A stretch of DNA of 64,000 nt from Nemophila menziesii (GCA_029959085.1 JARWIR010000008.1:15734001-15798000); one strand, 5' to 3'. Counted from the stretch's first letter, positions 34,690 to 46,290 are shown. The notes: a model not told the origin generated them from the sequence alone. Numbers and translations: made by a program.

Positions 34690-35984
34690 ATCTTAAATTA
34701 AAATACTAATCTAACTTCTTATTTAGATTATACCATAATTTGGAGAAAAACATTACTATAATACTCTTACCTTTGACAACTAACTTGCTGACTTTGACTA
34801 AATATTTTTCCATTTAATTAAATAATATTCAAAACTAAAAAACACTTCAGCTCCCACGGTAAAAGCAATCTCACACACAAAATACACACACAACACTCAC
34901 TAAACACGCACAGCAAAAAAAAACACACTAACACACAGCAAAAATCGTTCAATCCTTCTTCACTGAAAATCGCTCGGTTCCTGTTGAAATCCAAAACGAA
35001 AAATTGCATAGCTTCAACTGATTTTTGTTTCACTTGATCAAATTTCATTAGCTTCGACTTATTTTTTTGACTGATTTCAGGTAATTTCTGATGTTTTTTT
35101 GTTTGTTTTTTTGTTTGTTTATTATTCATCTAGGCGATTAGTATAGTAGCTTTATGAAAACAATGCATGCTTCTTATAACCGATTTCTAGGGTTTAAATT
35201 GTTATATGCATGATATAGCACTTGTACCACAATCTGAAATGGGACTTGATAAATTAGCTGAAATGGGACTAATACTAGCTTGATATTAGTGTATTGAGTG
35301 TTAGTTGTTCAATTTAGGTTTACTCAATTGGTATACAATTTGAATTCAGTGTGATAATTAGTGGTAAATGTTATAAAATATCAAATGGGATGGTTTGCAT
35401 CTAAAAATGGTTTGTGTTTATTACAACACTCATTATTAATGTGTTTTAGGTACAAAATTCCATAATGAAACTGTAATAAACACAGGGATTAAGTGTAATT
35501 AATTAGTTACTGAATTTGACTTTTTAATGTGTGTTAATTATCCCATTTACTGTAGTTAAGTGTTAATTTGTCAAATGTATCATATACACAGAGATTAGTA
35601 AAAAAACAGTGTGCATGTGTATTGTGTAACTTATATGTAACTTATTTGTGTGATATAACCCTTGTACCACCATCTGAAATGGAACTAAATAAATTAGTTG
35701 AAAATGGGACTGATACTAGCTTGATATTAGTGTATTGAGTGTTAGTTGTTCAATTTAGTGTAATTAATTAGCTGAATTTGACTGTTGTACTGTGTGTTAA
35801 TTATCCCATTTAATGTAGTTAAGTGATAATTTATGCGCATGTGTGATGGGACAAAATCCTATCTAAATTGCTTATTATTTGGTTAAGAAATTGGAAATCA
35901 CATGTGAGATGGGACAAGTCCCATCTCAACTGTGTTTGAATCTGGTTTTTCGATGTTGAATGTATTTACAATTGTGATTCTTTA
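34690..35984. other. MULE left subterminal region with direct repeats and GATGGGA words
   Basis: A CA-rich stretch (34855-34945) may be the 5' leader of the ULP-like gene. A block around 35215-35317 (CTTGTACCAC ... TTAGTTGTTCAATTTAG) recurs at 35655-35757, and its continuation at 35497-35573 recurs at 35760-35833. At 35906-35927 GAGATGGGAC and its complement form a 10-bp-arm palindrome with a 2-base loop. Confidence 0.65.
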
Positions 35985-37048
35985 TACAGATATGACTACT
36001 TACGAGGTTAGATCTTCAGTTGATATCTATTTACAGAATTGACAAACAAAAACATCACTAAGGAACACATACGTGCCTGCAAACCACTGCCATTCTATCT
36101 TTCAATCAAAGAGATACACAGGCAGACAAAAGAAAAAAATGCATTGAGGAAGGACAACACAGCTATATATTCTATTCTCCAAACGTATAACACTAAAACT
36201 ATAAGATTTCAAATAGCCAAAAAAGGTATTAAGATTACTAAAACAGATGTACAATTAATAATGGGCGTGGAAGGTGGGAAGAAGACATTACCAAGTTACA
36301 CCAGTTCAGAAGTTTTGTCTAATATATGGTTTAGAAGACAGATTCCAAACCATAGAGGGCAACTGACACCAAGTGCCCTAAAAGCTCGAATTAGAGAAAT
36401 CTTAGATTCAAGGGATGTGAGTGACAAAGCATTGAAGAATTTTGCTCGGTTGATTAGTATTTTAGCCCTACATACCTGCTTGTACCCATATAGAGCAGGA
36501 AGAATAGATTGGACAGCAGTGGGACTATCAAGAAACCTCAAAAAGATGAGGAAATACAATTGGGAAGGTGATATGGCTGATAACCTCGGGTCATCAGTCA
36601 AGTTACGAAAAACTTCGTGTCTAAAAGGACCTGGATGCATGATTCTGGTAAGTAATTTAACTTGTTTAAGTAGTATACATTTAGACAATATTTACTAACT
36701 TAAAAATGTTATGTTCTTTAATGTATCTATTCTTTTTTTAGCACGAAAATCGATGGGAACCGTGTGAAGAATATGTTTATCCACGTTATTTCAAGTGGTT
36801 GAATGTTATACCTGTCAAAGAAGGCGACAAGTTCAAGACAGAATATCTCGACACTATTAGAACAAAAATGTAAGTGTAAAGTTTAAGATCAAAATAGTTT
36901 TATCGTTAAAATCATGCATACTAAAAGTTTATTGCTTTGCAGGTTAGTAAAGATGACCTAAAGCTTGAGCCATCAGAGGATCAAACTATCAAAATGGCAT
37001 ATGGAGTTGAAGATAGTGAGAACGGGGATGATGTTTATAAGAGGAAGA

Positions 37049-37150
37049 AGATCAAGAAGAAGAAGAAGAAGAAGAAGAAGAAGAAGAAGAAGAAGAAGAA
37101 GAAGAAGAAGAAGAAGAAGAAGAAGAAGAAGAAGAAGAAGAAGAAGAAGA
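37049..37150 (+). repeat. AAG microsatellite in the ULP-like gene
   Basis: About 33 AAG units. Read in the three frames it gives Lys, Arg or Glu. The following sequence is acidic (DETLNEDDDEE), so the original frame was probably Glu; the upstream frame now enters it as Lys, meaning an indel has occurred. Confidence 0.9.
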
Positions 37151-39725
37151 TGAGACCTTGAATGAAGATGATGATGAAGAGATTCATTATGATAATGATG
37201 ATGATGAAGACATGGGTTCCGAATAATCTGGGGATGAAGATGAAGAAGAAGCTGCAAATACAACAGCTGACGATGAAAATAAAAAAGAACAGAATTGATA
37301 CAGTAATGATGATGTGATGTTTGATGGGAGTGTCCCGTATGATGACAATTCAAGAAATGCAAACCCCGAGGCAGAGAAAGTAATTAATCAAGAACAAGAA
37401 AAAATTCAAGACCCTGAGACTGAACAAGAGAATCCAATTGAAAGGCAAGAGAATCCAATCTCAGAGGCCGAGAAAGAGAATCCAATAGATGGACACCAGA
37501 ATCCAATATCAGAGACCGAGAAAAAGAATCCAATTGATGGCTAACAGAATCCAGTCTCAGAGGCCGAGAAAGAGAATCCAATTGATGGTCTACAGAATCC
37601 AATCCCCAAGAAAGAAATTAATCAAGATGATGCCCCATATAACAATGAAACATAGATACACGACAAAGTTAATGATGGACAACAGAATGAGACCGAGGCA
37701 TAAATTACTCATGATGTCCCATATAACGATGAACCAGGCTCACAAAATGGGACAAGAAGCAGCTAAGATTTACACTTATTTAGCCTCGGATTATCGCAAT
37801 TGGATAGTGATGTTGAAACAGCTGTGAAATATGGGTATAATGAAGGAGAAAGCAACAAAAATGAAGAAATTGAAACCGTTGGAAGGGAGACAAATAAGAA
37901 TGAAACAAATAATGTAGATCCATTGAGTTCAATGGATGAAAAGATAACTTCAATGGAGGATAAGTTGTATAATGTGATAGAAGAGAAAGAGAAATTTAAA
38001 GCTGAGCAGAAGATGAAAGAAGAAACAATAATATCCTTAGAGAGCCAGTTAAGAGAAGCAGTGGATACCAAAAAGTTTGCAAGAGAGAATGCAGAAAAGT
38101 ATATAAATAAATGGGAAAGTGTGCAAAATTTGTATGTTGAAGCTACTGCTGAGAACGAATCACTAAAGAATGAAGTTGAAGAGAAAGAAAGAGAGATGAG
38201 GGAACTAAGAGTAAAACTTTTTGAAATGGAAAAGAAGCTAACACATATGGAGCCAGATTTGTAATGAGAACACCTAGAAGAACTTGAAGATAAGTTGAAT
38301 GAAGAAAGAAGTTATAGAAACAAATATAATAAAACAATGAACATGTTGAGTGATGAAAATGATACACTATTTGTGAAAGTAAGTAAACTACAGGAGGATA
38401 TGGATATGTTCTTACTAGAACCGAAAATACATGTACCACTTGTAGAAATTATACCACCAAGTGTTGAAAAATACATATCAACAAGTGTTGAACAAGATGA
38501 ACCAGCAAATATTAATCAAGAACCGAAAAAAAGGTTTTAGAACAAAAATGATGGTTGCTAGGAAAAATAAGAAAACAAAAAAAACGATGAAGACACTGAA
38601 GACCAGGAGCCTGGGGTTGAAAAAACAAATGAACAAAAAAACCGGGAAGATGAAGAAACACCAATGCCTGAAGCTGGTACAAAAAAAGAAAAAATCATCC
38701 GAGAAAAAAAAAGCAAGGCTGAAGAAAAGAAGAAAACAAAAACCAACCAAGAAGACACTGAAGACCAGAAGACTGAGGTTGAAAAAAATTATGAACAAAA
38801 AAGCCCGAAGATGAAGAAACACCAATCCCTGAAACTGCTACACAAAAAAGAAAAAAATCATCCAAGAAAAAAAAGCAAGGCTAAAGAAAAGAAGAAAAAG
38901 AGAGCGCGCAAAGACCCTGTTACGCCTTCTACGATGGTAAAAAGAGTCAAGGGTGATCTTAGAGAAGGGAGAGAGAAACTGATGGGAAGCTCATTCTTAA
39001 CACAGTCCAAAAAGAACAAGCTAGATAGTACCTCTGTTGGGACCTCAAAAGTTAAAAGAATTGCACCTTTAGCTTGTTCTCAAAGAACTTTTGATTTGCT
39101 TCAGAAAATGGGAAACAACAACCCTGAGAATGTGAATATCTGGGAAGATGAAGATTTAAGCATCACAGTTTCCGAAGCAATGCAACTTGCTCGAAAACGA
39201 GAAGAAATTTCTAAAAATGTATGGGATTTTTAAATATCTAATATTATATTATTATTATTAGTTAAGTGTATATATTACTATTTATGAATAATGGGATTTG
39301 TATATTAGGTCATTGCTGGACTCTTTATAATGATGGGGAAAAGGTATAAAGAAAGTGAAGTTGTCGTTGTCCACATTGACATTGGAAACGAGGTGAGAGT
39401 GATAATCTGCAAACACTAAGAAAAAATTTGTCTTGAATAATTTATTTACAAATAAATGTTTAATTGTAGGTCTTTCGAAACGAAGATGATGTTGATGGAC
39501 AAGATAAATATATAACCGAGTAATTCAGGACTTTTTTCGAAACACATAAATATATATTAATCTCGTACAAAGTAAAAAGTGGAAGTTGTTATTACTGGTC
39601 AATGATTACGTATTTCAGACAGGGAAATATGTTTTTTATCCAAGACACAAACAACGGAGCTGCTGCAAACAAAGCAGATGTGGTGGCAGAAAGAATACTG
39701 AAAAAACTTGTTGATGAAGTGATAG

Positions 39726-39790
39726 AAGAAGAAGAAGAAGAAGAAGAAGAAGAAGAAGAAGAAGAAGAAGAAGAAGAAGAAGAAGAAGAA
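39726..39790 (+). repeat. GAA microsatellite in the ULP-like domain
   Basis: About 21 GAA units inside the C-terminal domain, coding Glu in the open frame. It replaces the stretch that in the right-edge copy precedes the EYCSHQ motif. Confidence 0.9.
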
Positions 39791-40461
39791 AAAAGCATTT
39801 CCAATCTATATAAATAAGATTACATCCTACGAACATGTCGTATTCTAACCAAGATCAATCATCAACGATTCTGGAGTTTATTCCCTCATAATTGCTGCTG
39901 AAGTATACAAACACAAGCTAGTTTCCACGAAATACAAAAAAAAAGGAGGCAGCGCCAGTCTTCTGAATTGGTTGATGAATGAAGATTGTGACGAGAATAT
40001 GTGTTTATGCAAAAATTTGGATGAAAACTTGCATAAGTACGAAAACATGTAACAATTTAAATGAGATTATGTCTTATGAACTATTTCTCTTTATTATGTT
40101 TATGTGATAACTATTTTAAACTCTGAACTATGTGTTACTATTTTAAACTCTGAACTATGTGATTTTATATAAGTATGTTTGTGTTTTATATACATGTGGG
40201 TGTTTTATAAGTATACATATTTCAATGAATAGTAATTGTTCCATTAAGATAGATGAGAATTGTCCCATTAAGATAGATGGGACGAGTATATCTTTCAATT
40301 TGCAAAATAGTAACTATGTGCAGGTTGCAAACACCAGTCACATACATATATTATTAGCTTAAAAGATAGAATATAGATGAAAAAAATCATCACACAAACA
40401 AGAAAAAACAGATCAAAACACAAACAACTCTTGCAAAAATGAACCAACAATATTTTTAGTG

Positions 40462-40535
40462 GTAGCATATGGGATTCAAACTTGGGATCTCATAGTAAAG
40501 TATTAGCATGTTACCGCTTGGCTATGTTTAATCGT
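40462..40535 (-). repeat. tRNA-like sequence, copy 1
   Basis: A-box TAGCCAAGCGGTAACATGC and B-box AGTTTGAATCCC in normal tRNA spacing. The arms do not all pair, so it is a tRNA-derived relic (SINE head), not a tRNA gene. Confidence 0.5.
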
Positions 40536-40728
40536 CAAACATATATGTTAAATATTTATATATAACAATGCAACACTAAAAACATCTTGATTAAGATAGA
40601 GACACTATGAGTTGTCCCATTAAGCCTATAGTTTATAATAAAATCTAAAAATCAACACACAGATAAAGATAGAAACAAATCAAACACAAACAACTCTTGC
40701 AAAAAAAAAAATAAGTGGACAATTTTTT

Positions 40729-40802
40729 TAATGGTGGCATGTGGGATTTGAACTTGGGATCTCATTAGTAAATTGTTAGCGTTTTACCGCTAGGCTATGT
40801 TT
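40729..40802 (-). repeat. tRNA-like sequence, copy 2
   Basis: Duplicate of the previous entry with A-box TAGCCTAGCGGTAAAACGC and B-box AGTTCAAATCCC, closer to the tRNA consensus. Confidence 0.5.
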
Positions 40803-41097
40803 ATTCATTAATCATACTTGGTTAATATTTATATATAACAAGATAACACTAAAAACATCTTGATTAAGATAAAGACACTAGGAGTTGTCCCATTAAGCCT
40901 ATAGCTTATAATAAAATCTAAAAGCAACACACAAATAAAGAAGGAAACACGTTATAACACTTTATCAAAGTTATATGCATATGAAAGTTCAAAATTGTAG
41001 CACATATGAAACTTAAAAAATACTCAATGTGTTCAACAACTAAAAAGATGCTTATTTCAACAACTAAAAGATTATCAATAGTTTTCAACGATTGTGA

Positions 41098-43259
41098 TCA
41101 AAGCACAGCAGTGCATGTGGACTGATTGTGGTAACAAAGTTGTTTGCAACGACCGCAAATCCTTCTTTTCCGAGAATATTCTACTCCAGCAAGATGACGA
41201 TTCTTTTTCGGCCTCTCAGGTGTTCGTTTGGTTGAAGGAGGAAATACTGTAAACTGATTGTCATGATCACTATCATCCTGAAAAGTTGAGAGAGCTGAGA
41301 TACTATGAGAGTAAGTCTCCCTTAATGAGGATTGGTGGTAGTATTTATCGACATACGCAAATCTTGTACATTTCCGAGCAGATTCTATTGCTGCGACAGC
41401 ATGAACACAAGGAAACCCAACGATTTGCCAGCTGCAACAAGAAAAGGTATGGGAGGATATATCAACAGTCATTATAGAATCATAATGAACCTGGAAAACA
41501 GTTTCACTAGATAATTTCACAACCCAAGGGCGACAATATTTGAATTTGTCCCAGTATCTAACATCTGAATCAACTGACAATGTAGTGGTGCACAACTTCA
41601 ACAGCTTGTGACATTTGACCATTTGCACCATGATCAAGTTTCGAATACTATCAATCAGTTCAGTCACAGGTAACTCACGACGCTCTTTTATTTATGCATT
41701 AAAAGTCTCAGCTGCATTTGATGTCATTTTACCATATTGCTTGCCCTCGAAAAATGCATCACCAAAATGCTCCATTGGCAAGCTTTCCAAAAAAATCAAT
41801 TTCTTTGTCTGATCCTGCCTTACAAAATGCTTGGACACATTTATCGTACTCTGATTCTTTAACAGCATGTGCAACTTGTAGTAAAGGCACTAGAACCTTT
41901 GTATTTAGTCTTTAAATTCTTCTTTAGGTGTACCATGCAAAATGCATTCAGTGAAGATGGAAAATCAGTGCGTAAAGCCAACACTATAGCCGGGTGACGA
42001 TCAGACACAAAGGTAATCTTTCGTTCTGAAATAAGTGGAGCAAGGAAACTCAACAACCTAGTCCAAGACTCACCATCTTCTACCCGACCAATCGAAAAAG
42101 CAACTGTAAACAAGCCTGAAAAAACAGAAAATTAGATGGGACAAATAGACAGATGGGACAAAATCCCATATTGACATATGGGACAAAATCCCATGCTCAG
42201 AGATGGGATTTGAAACAAAAAAAAAAACAAACAGAACATACCACTGTTTGCATCCTTTGCATTAGCAATAAGTAGTACACCCTTGTATTTGTTCTTCTGA
42301 AATGTTGCATCAATAAAGAGCAATGGGCGACAAGCTCGAAAACCCGCAATACAAGCACTAAATGCAATGTGACAATTCTCAAAAGCTTGGGTTTCAGGAT
42401 GAACATGTAAATACAGCTGCGTAGATGGATCAACTACTTTTAACTTCTGAAAATAAGGATACATTTGATTGTAAAATAGACCGGTATCTCTAAAAACTGA
42501 ATTCCTTGCTTTGTTAACAGCACTGTATGCACGTTTATATGATATTTCATAACCATAGTTATGTTTTAAATGTATAACAATATCATTTGGTCTCGTAGAC
42601 GTATTACTCTTTACTTGATCCATTACTATGCCCTTAAGGACTTCAGAACTTAGATGATCACAAGTCATAGATTTCTCAGGTACACCACACGTGTGTTCTC
42701 CTCGAAACGAACGAACATAAAGCTTTACCTTTGAAACATCATAAGTAGTGTAAATATACCAACTACACCCTGTACCTTTCTTGTTCTTGCAATATACACT
42801 TGCTCTAGTTGCACAATTTTGATTAAAAGTAAAATCGTAGCCCGTTTCGTATAAATACTTAGCAACAGTGGACCTTAACTCCGCGATACCGCCATGATAT
42901 ATTTCACCAACAAGTTTCAATAGCTTATCCCAATTGGCAGTGAGAAGTTTCTTCTCCGTAAGAACATGACGCTCTTTATCTATACTCTGAGATTCAGTAA
43001 TTTGATCACTACCTAACGAACATGAAGCAGCAGATACTAGTGAAGATAAAGATACTAGAGAACTTGAAGCAGCAAATGTTTGTAAAGATGTAGAAGAAGG
43101 ACCAGTTGCAACACTAATCTCAATAAGAAGGTTACTCACTAGAGTTGAAAAATTATGATGAAATAACCATACAATATTAGCAAAATCAGCTTCACCAAGC
43201 ATTAAACACGACTTATGATTGCCAAAAGTGTATCTGTATTCTAACAAGCAAACACTCAA
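41098..43259 (-). pseudogene. MURA-like (MULE) transposase, broken
   Basis: The first exon ends at 42242 and the next begins at 42115 (GT..AG; DANSG/LFTVAF). Visible parts in order: the N-terminal MuDR DNA-binding domain (CxxKNKKGTGCSWYIYTTYDV, EHTCG); the MULE DDE transposase with LLFIDATFQKNKYKG (first Asp) and FVSDRHPAIV (second Asp) plus MVHLKKNL; the MTSNAAETFNA motif; a SWIM finger (SCCSWQIVGFPCVHA); and a C-terminal CGRCKQLCYHNQSTC knuckle. Lesions are frameshifts near 41910 and 41775, and an in-frame stop just after ETFNA (near 41694). The gene faces the ULP-like gene. It supplies the family identity of the whole element but cannot make active transposase. Confidence 0.9.
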
Positions 43260-44298
43260 ATCTTTCCACCGACCTATAACATAATCCTTGACCGACTGGA
43301 ATGAATCGAAAAAGTCAAAGGGATACAGAGCAAGTTGATCACCATATTAAAATTCAAAAATAGCATTTGATGCCATAATACAAAGCCTGGAAACAAAAAC
43401 ACACAGAACATGAATAAAGCAATCATCCCATCTATGAATAAACCGCACCAAAAACCACAAAAACCAAACACAAATTCCTCCCATCTATAAACTGAAGAAA
43501 ACATTGAAGGATTTAAGCTAAGTAACACTAAACCTAGAGAAGGAACTCGCAGATCACTCTAAAAACTGAGGTAAGAATCAAAAAATATAAAAAAATTGCA
43601 GCGCAGACCATGAATAAACAATCAAAAGCAAAAAACACTTAAAATGTCCAATCAAACACCGAAATATATTAAAATATGCAAAAAATATCAATAACTAACA
43701 CATGACCCTACCAATTCGTCAAATTTATGAATTGAATAAACATTGAAGAAACGGAAAAATGCGAAAAACTAAAAACTGAAGAACTAAAGATAGAGAAGAA
43801 CAAACATGGAGAATTGAAGATTGCGAACGAAATTGAAGAATAAAAAAATGCGAAAAATTTGCAAGAATAGATGATGAATGAATAAATGATCCTCCTCTGC
43901 GACGTAATTGACGAAGACGATGTATTAATTGAGTGAATCTGCGACGTATTAATGGAGTGAATCTTCTTCAACTGGAAATAATATCTACTTCAATTGGAAA
44001 TAATATCTACTTCAATTGAAAATTAATGGAGTCATTATTGAATTAATGAAGAAAATCAATTTCATTGTAAGGAAACTAGGTTTAGAATTGATGAAGAAAA
44101 TGATATTAATGACCTTTATATCCCGGCGGCTGTGAGAAATAAAAAAATGCTGACTTTGACTAGAAGGGTACCAATGTAATTATGCAATGTGATTTTGATT
44201 CAAATGGGAAACAATCTAATTTATTTTGGGAAGAAATAATCACCTGTCAACATTTGGGCATACACAATGTGAATCATGATTTAAATGGGCATTATCCC
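43260..44298. other. MULE right subterminal region
   Basis: Probable promoter and leader of the transposase gene, A-rich, with repeated GAATTGAAGA-like phrases (43770-44000). A triplicated TTCAATTGGAAATAATATCTAC stretch sits near 43967-44015 (two full copies and one partial). It contains GCTGACTTTGACTA (44150), which also occurs at the left end (34789) in the same orientation. There is no other ORF of note. Confidence 0.55.
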
Positions 44299-44385
44299 TA
44301 AAATTTATTTGTTTTATTCGAATGATTAAGAAAATATTTTTAACCTTTTTTCTTTTTTAATACATATGAGAGCCTCGAAATTATT

Positions 44386-44470
44386 TTAATTCCAATAAAA
44401 TTCAATACCAAGATATCTTTGTTTCTACAGAGTAGTTTAACCACTAGACCAACTATCAATCTTATTTTTA
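44386..44470 (-). repeat. tRNA-like (SINE-type) relic
   Basis: On the minus strand GTTGGTCTAGTGGTTAAACTAC is a strong A-box (tRNA D-arm type). The expected B-box region is degenerate. Probably a diverged tRNA-derived SINE. Confidence 0.4.
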
Positions 44471-44589
44471 CCGAATTATAGTGTTTCCGACCACTCACTG
44501 TTATAGCAGGAATGTTGGTAATGGTAAAACAGGCCTAACCCGGATAAAAGAATTGTACATTTAGGTATAAGTACTTTATCCCCAAGAAT

Positions 44590-44856
44590 CAGAGTGGCTA
44601 ACGTGCCGGTCCAGACCAGTTCGGTCCAGTCCTTAACGGATCTGGGCCTTACCAGACCGTTCCGGTCCACCGGTTCTCTTTTTATCGAACCGGTCTGGTT
44701 CTTAGGAAGGGAGTTGAGGTTTCGGACCGATAAGAAATATCGGTTTAAAACAGACCAATAGCTAAAGACCGGTCCGGTCCAGTTCCCTACTATTCCTCCG
44801 GTCCGGTCCCGTACTGTTCATAGGACCGGTAGAACCGGTCCGATAGCCAGGTCGAC
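44590..44856. mobile_element. hAT-like MITE with many ACCGGTCC words, 267 bp
   Basis: Flanked by a perfect 8-bp target duplication CCAAGAAT (44582-44589 and 44857-44864). The left end CAGAGTGGCTAACGTGCCGGT and the complement of the right end share TGGCTA(A/T)CG..CCGGT. The body is filled with direct and inverted CCGGTCC/GGACCGG units, typical of hAT subterminal transposase sites, and has no ORF. It is much more GC-rich than its surroundings. Confidence 0.8.
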
Positions 44857-44979
44857 CCAAGAATAACTTGAGCCTACTTGTAATGTTTACAACCTGACCA
44901 ATATAACTTGGTCTACCATTCGTATTTATCCTTCGGTCTAACCCGGGTGGACCCATCTACTGCAACGTTTAGATACATT

Positions 44980-45320
44980 AAATTTATATATATATAAACT
45001 TTGCTTGCTTTTTCTCTTAACCTTACCGCCGTTCTCTCTTATCCTTTACACCTAAACCAACTAAGAAACCCTAAACGTATTCATCACACCTTGTTCTCTC
45101 ACATTCAATCTACTCTTAATCTTCTCATCTCCATCCTCCCCACCCCTTATATTTTCTATATTTATTCCTTTTATTTTTAATATTTTTTTCTGATTTAGGT
45201 TTGATTTTTTTTTTATCTTGGTGCAGATCTATTAACAAAACCGTGTACAACCTTTTTATTAGTAAGTATTCTTGACTTTCTTCCCCTTTTATTGAAATTA
45301 TATTGATTTATGTTTCATTG
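44980..45320 (+). promoter_or_regulatory. Orphan promoter/5' leader (TATA box and telo-box)
   Basis: TTTATATATATATAAAC (44983 onwards) is followed by pyrimidine-rich sequence and AAACCCTAAAC (45066-45076), a telo-box frequent upstream of plant ribosomal and translation genes. A T-rich intron-like stretch follows. No coding exon was recognised before sequence of another kind starts near 45327, so the gene it served appears lost. Confidence 0.4.
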
Positions 45321-45326
45321 TTGGAA

Positions 45327-46290
45327 ACATGTGAAAGTCCTAGAGGGGGGTGAATAGGATTACCAATAAGATTAATGCCTAATTAAAAATCTTTTGGACA
45401 ATTATAAGTTTTAGAGAGAAACTTCTAAGTCAACTAATATATCAAACTATTACGGGATCATGCAATGGATAAGCTTGAGGTTCGATATATAAGTGATACA
45501 AGTAAATCGAATTTCTATTCTCCTACTACACTAGATGACGATAAGATTGATTAACTAGATAATAATTATTACGATATTCATACTAGCATAAATAGAGTAG
45601 GGATAGAAAGTACACAACGATGTATAATGGTTAGGTTATCCCTACATCCACTACCTAAAGAAGCCTCCTTAGGATTTCAAGCTTTTCACTAAGCTCCCGT
45701 GTCTCTCTTAATCGGGTCGAGAACACAATAACCCTTACAACCTCTTTGATACCACGAAGGATAAACTCTTGTGCTATCGCAACACAAGGACACCAAGTAT
45801 AATCCATATACTCACACACTCTCTTAATCTATCTATTACAAAGACTAGACTAAGAGGAAGAAACAAGTGTTTGAAAGGTTTAACAATAGTGATGAACTCG
45901 TAAAGAGTGGATATGACTTTAGAACACACTAAGAATGATTTTGACTATTTATAGCTCTTGACAACTTCTTAAATGATAACAATTTATCCCTTGATGTTGG
46001 TAGATGAATGGATTGATTGTAGCCTTGAAAGACCTTCATTTTATAGCTGCAAAATGCTCCCAACGGTCATAAGGCTTGTGTCCAACGGATCTATTAGTTT
46101 TCCCAACAAATATATTTCATTTGTCTTTATCTTTGAGCAGAAAACCCTTCTTTGCGGTGTACCACAGGTCTCTTGCGGTGTACCGCATCACTCCTCAGTT
46201 GGCTCTGTTGTGTTTTATTTGTATATATCAGTAAAACAATATAGAAACTAATGCATAAATAAAATAAAAGTTTATAAATAAATAACTTTT
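45327..46290. mobile_element. LTR-like sequence with CTAGAGGGGGGTGAATAGG
   Basis: Begins TGTGAAAGTCCTAGAGGGGG, a phrase I associate with LTRs of plant Copia elements, and may end at TTCTTGTCA (46290). It is non-coding; 45973-46251 is open but featureless. A GCGGTGTACCRCA phrase occurs twice near 46150-46190. No target duplication was found, so the borders are uncertain. Confidence 0.35.

Larger units (their letters stand above)
35985..40052 (+). pseudogene. ULP/SENP-like (C48 fold) gene of the MULE, broken
   Basis: Many exons. A conserved N-terminal exon (36037-36645; IRFQIAKKGIKITKTDVQLIMG, LISILALHTCLYPYRAG) is spliced GT/AG to 36742-36870, then to 36943 onward. Next come an AAG microsatellite, ENPI-E/D peptide repeats (37400-37610), a coiled coil (37800-38264), Lys/Glu-rich parts, and exons at 39309-39391 and from 39470. 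The C-terminal ULP-like domain (about 39470-40052) shows GSCYYWSM, then NDSGVY, and ends NEDCDENMCLC...YENM. Where C48 proteases have His-Trp and Asp-Cys-Gly it has Tyr-Trp and Asp-Ser-Gly. Stops and frameshifts occur (near 37225, 37544, 38262, 38538, 39520 and in the final part), plus a GAA microsatellite at 39726-39790. Not functional as it stands. Confidence 0.75.
40400..40945. repeat. Two tandem copies (about 265 bp) with tRNA-like boxes
   Basis: CACAAACAACTCTTGCAAAA (40418 and 40685) starts two head-to-tail copies that end in the phrase GTTGTCCCATTAAGCCTATAG. Each holds, on the minus strand, a Pol III A-box-like TAGCCNAGCGGTAA followed about 35 bp later by a B-box-like AAGTT(T/C)(G/A)AATCCC. 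They lie between the converging ULP-like and transposase genes. Confidence 0.75.
34685..44298. mobile_element. Kaonashi-type Mutator-like element, 9.6 kb
   Basis: Bounded by a perfect 9-bp target duplication TAAAATTTA (34676-34684 and 44299-44307). The ends share only a weak inverted repeat (GGGTCAT... versus GGGATAAT... on the reverse strand). Inside are a MURA-like transposase gene on the minus strand (41098-43259) and a ULP/SENP-like gene on the plus strand (35985-40052), converging. MULEs that carry ULP-like genes are known in plants as Kaonashi elements. Both genes are broken here. The element landed about 165 bp upstream of the 5' end of PB1 gene copy 1. Its non-coding parts contain many GATGGGA words, some as inverted pairs. 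Confidence 0.85.

Noticed and set aside
36965..37161. Poly-Lys, poly-Arg and poly-Leu frames
   Set aside because: They are three readings of one AAG microsatellite. Only the acidic frame fits the flanking coding sequence.
38478..38825. Phe-rich membrane-protein-like minus-strand ORF
   Set aside because: Antisense of the Lys/Glu-rich part of the ULP-like gene.
39592..39836. Poly-Ser and poly-Leu frames on the minus strand
   Set aside because: Shadows of the GAA microsatellite in the ULP-like gene.
40462..40802. True tRNA genes
   Set aside because: A- and B-boxes are present, but the acceptor and T stems do not pair properly. Treated as tRNA-like relics.
45327..46290. A complete solo LTR with target duplication
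   Set aside because: The start phrase fits, but the 5-bp flanks at the guessed ends do not match, so borders and class stay uncertain.
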